From Fasciolopsis buskii (lineage: Eukaryota; Platyhelminthes; Trematoda; Plagiorchiida; Fasciolidae), in the NCBI GenBank assembly GCA_008360955.1, contig LUCM01006640.1, positions 282,005-346,004 of the forward strand: a stretch of 64,000 bases of DNA, read 5' to 3'. Position numbers and translations under genes: made by a program. Below, one piece after another: positions 62,230 to 64,000 of this stretch; the stretch's first letter is position 1, and the number at the start of each line of letters is the position of its first letter. The notes beneath the pieces are model-generated. The model made no database searches and had not been told where the DNA came from. It worked only from the letters and a program-made list of their open reading frames with translations.

Positions 62230-63165
62230 AGACCGTTGGGGAGTCAAAATAGACAGCTTGTTGCGATCCAATCAACCAGGCAATTTGCATCTTGATCGGC
62301 AACCAAGAAAAGGTGGACATCTCAGTGCAAATTAACAGGTGCTCGTGGTCGAGGGGAGTGTTCCAGTACGATCGGCAATCTTGTAGACATCCCCGCCATT
62401 TGTAGCTAATAGGGACATGGTCTATTTTTGTCCATCGCCAACTCAAAAATGGAGAACACCATTCGGTTTACTGGCGATTGGAACATCTGAAGCTCGCATT
62501 GACGAAAAACAATCGATGTTCTGAGCACAAAGCCAACAACCGTGCCCCGTTTTCAGAATGACAGGAATCGAGACCAAATAGCCTCCTAGATGAGGTTCAT
62601 TCGAGGATAGTTGACCTACCCTAGTATTATTGTCTCCTGCCGAAATCACGATCTCATCCCGCCTTGCTGTGCCCAAGAGGTAGTGCAGTTTTTGATAGAA
62701 AGTATTGTTGACTGCATCTGGACTATAGTCTGTTGGTGCATTGGTACGTTGTGACAACATACAACACGCGTCCATCAGAGCAACGACTGTTTATTTTGCA
62801 CGAACCTCCAAGTCTCACTGCGCATGACCGGCTGTCGATCGGGATCCAGTCAAGTAATGCATTCTTATCCCTATTACTCAGAACCACATCAATAAAAACC
62901 AAAGCAGAATCTGCGGTCTCAGGGTCCTCAGAAAGGAGGAGATAAAACTCCATGGAGGACTGGATTTAGGTTTTAGCCGGATAACAGAACTTGAGTCTTG
63001 CATGCGAGTTTCTTCGATGCAGCACCTATTGATGTCCAGGGTCTTCAGTGTACGAACTAAACAAGCCTGTTGTCCAACATATATCACTGTTCGCGCATTG
63101 ATTTTGGCTAGCTTAAAAGGGCATCGTGGATGAGGAATCTTATTAGCCGGCAGAAGTGGGTTCAG
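62230..63165 (-). pseudogene. Frameshifted non-LTR retrotransposon endonuclease domain
   Basis: Three minus-strand frames together cover an apurinic-type endonuclease domain of a non-LTR retrotransposon. In order: FKLAKINARTV (from 63117), CCIEETRMQD with the metal-binding Glu (about 63010), LLSEDPETADSALVFIDVVL (about 62935), DACCMLSQRTNAP then GDNNTRVGQL (about 62637), and KIDHVPIS (about 62425), followed by LDHEHLL (about 62350), the His motif. At least two frameshifts separate the pieces. The reverse transcriptase that should follow, at lower coordinates, was not found. This is odd because these elements are usually truncated at the 5' end. The style resembles RTE/CR1-like copies common in flatworms, judged by eye. 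Confidence 0.75.
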
Positions 63166-63279
63166 TAGAATTTGGATGACATCTGATGGAGTGCACAACA
63201 GAAAAGGAACAAGAATGAGTCCAGAAGTATTAACACTTGGAGGACCGACCGCAAGTCCTGAAGAATATGGGAAAATCAA

Positions 63280-63950
63280 AGGGCAAGGAAATAAAAAGAA
63301 TCCGTATAGAAATAAACGGTTTGTTAAGGCGGGCGGTAGCCTTTACATTTGACAGAAGAGCAAGAACCGTTTGTCTAAAGGCAATTCACATCAAGGGTAT
63401 ACGTTACGTTCTGTTGTGCGACTCAGTTTCACGGTATATAGTGGGCCAATTTTATTCACGGATGCACCGATAAGATAGATAGCCTAAAGCGCTCTTCAAA
63501 GGAGATGGTACAAAGGGGAGAATCTAAGGACACTATTTGAAAAAATAGTGCCGGGAAAATGAAAAAATGACGACCAAAGGAAAAATGACGCTGCCGTGAA
63601 AAAACCCAAGCGTGAAATTAGAAAAAGAGCCTGAGTCATATAGTAAAAGATGGAGTTAAAAAGAAGACAACCAAAGAAGATATTCAGATGGATGATGAAA
63701 AGAAAAGTAAATATACAACGTTGAAGGGAAAGAAACTACAAGGAATATGATTCACAAGTCCGCGGTAAAAGTGCAAGATTCCCGATTCGAGCACAGGCTG
63801 AACCAGCATTTTACCCTATTCATTCATATCCGAATCGAATGCATTCAAGTAAATTCACCACAACACAACCTACAAGGCGTCATATTTTACCAGTCACCGG
63901 CACGGCAAAGATAAATATCACATCACAAAAAACTAAACAAAACCAAGCTA
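63280..63950. other. A-rich, purine-rich non-coding DNA
   Basis: About 63540-63740 is A/G-rich on the plus strand without a simple unit. No gene supported. Confidence 0.4.
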
Positions 63951-63957
63951 CAACAAA

Positions 63958-64000
63958 CCACACCACACCACACCACACCACACCACACCACACCACACCA
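63958..64000 (+). repeat. (CACCA)n pentanucleotide satellite
   Basis: At least eight perfect CACCA units run to the window edge, so the true length is unknown. Confidence 0.95.

Noticed and set aside
1..64000. CRISPR arrays, operons or a bacterial defence system
   Set aside because: No spaced direct repeats, no ribosome binding sites and no dense coding; splice-like signals and SINEs indicate an animal genome.

Overview
This window reads as nuclear DNA of a metazoan, most probably a flatworm (digenean-type). It is AT-leaning, gene-poor and intron- or intergenic-like. There are no operons, no ribosome binding sites, abundant CA/GA/TA and trinucleotide microsatellites, and a dense load of decayed retroelements: Penelope-like elements, non-LTR retrotransposons, and at least two tRNA-derived SINE families. 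The flatworm assignment is an inference from this retroelement mix and style; no marker gene fixes the species. Nearly all open frames under about 140 codons are expected by chance at this base composition and are not annotated as genes.

Layout. 1-6 kb: unremarkable DNA with microsatellites, the first foldback-element copy (2361-2561) and two worn SINEs. 6.08-7.14 kb: a 5'-truncated Penelope-like element on the minus strand, bracketed by a perfect 64-bp inverted repeat and followed by a SINE. 7.7-25 kb: mostly featureless, with trinucleotide-rich patches (11.7, 12.7, 13.5 kb), a 97-bp foldback derivative with a 12-bp target duplication (13.3 kb), tRNA-like fragments, and a foldback element nested inside a SINE (23.9-24.3 kb). 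25.45-26.21 kb: the best host-gene evidence, a 254-codon minus-strand exon ending at a consensus splice donor. 26.6-27.4 kb: microsatellites. 31.5-32.1 kb: an inverted pair of SINEs, one with 36-bp inverted ends. 41.4-42.5 kb: a dead non-LTR reverse transcriptase. 42.5-48 kb: weak exon candidates and a CG/GA-rich promoter-like patch. 49.1-49.9 kb: a cluster of tRNA-derived repeats. 58.15-59.74 kb: a near-intact foldback element (perfect 107-bp arms, 14-bp target duplication), then a second Penelope-like GIY-YIG remnant with a hammerhead-like motif downstream. 62.2-63.2 kb: a frameshifted non-LTR endonuclease domain. The window ends in a (CACCA)n satellite.

Main point of interest. A small retroposed foldback family is present in four copies. 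Its long arms each contain a stem-loop followed by GAAAC that resembles the hammerhead ribozyme carried by Penelope-like elements. The same window holds two independent remnants of such elements. The copies form a deletion series, and three are flanked by direct repeats of 8, 12 and 14 bp. The link to Penelope-like elements is an inference that a consensus and structure search could confirm or refute.
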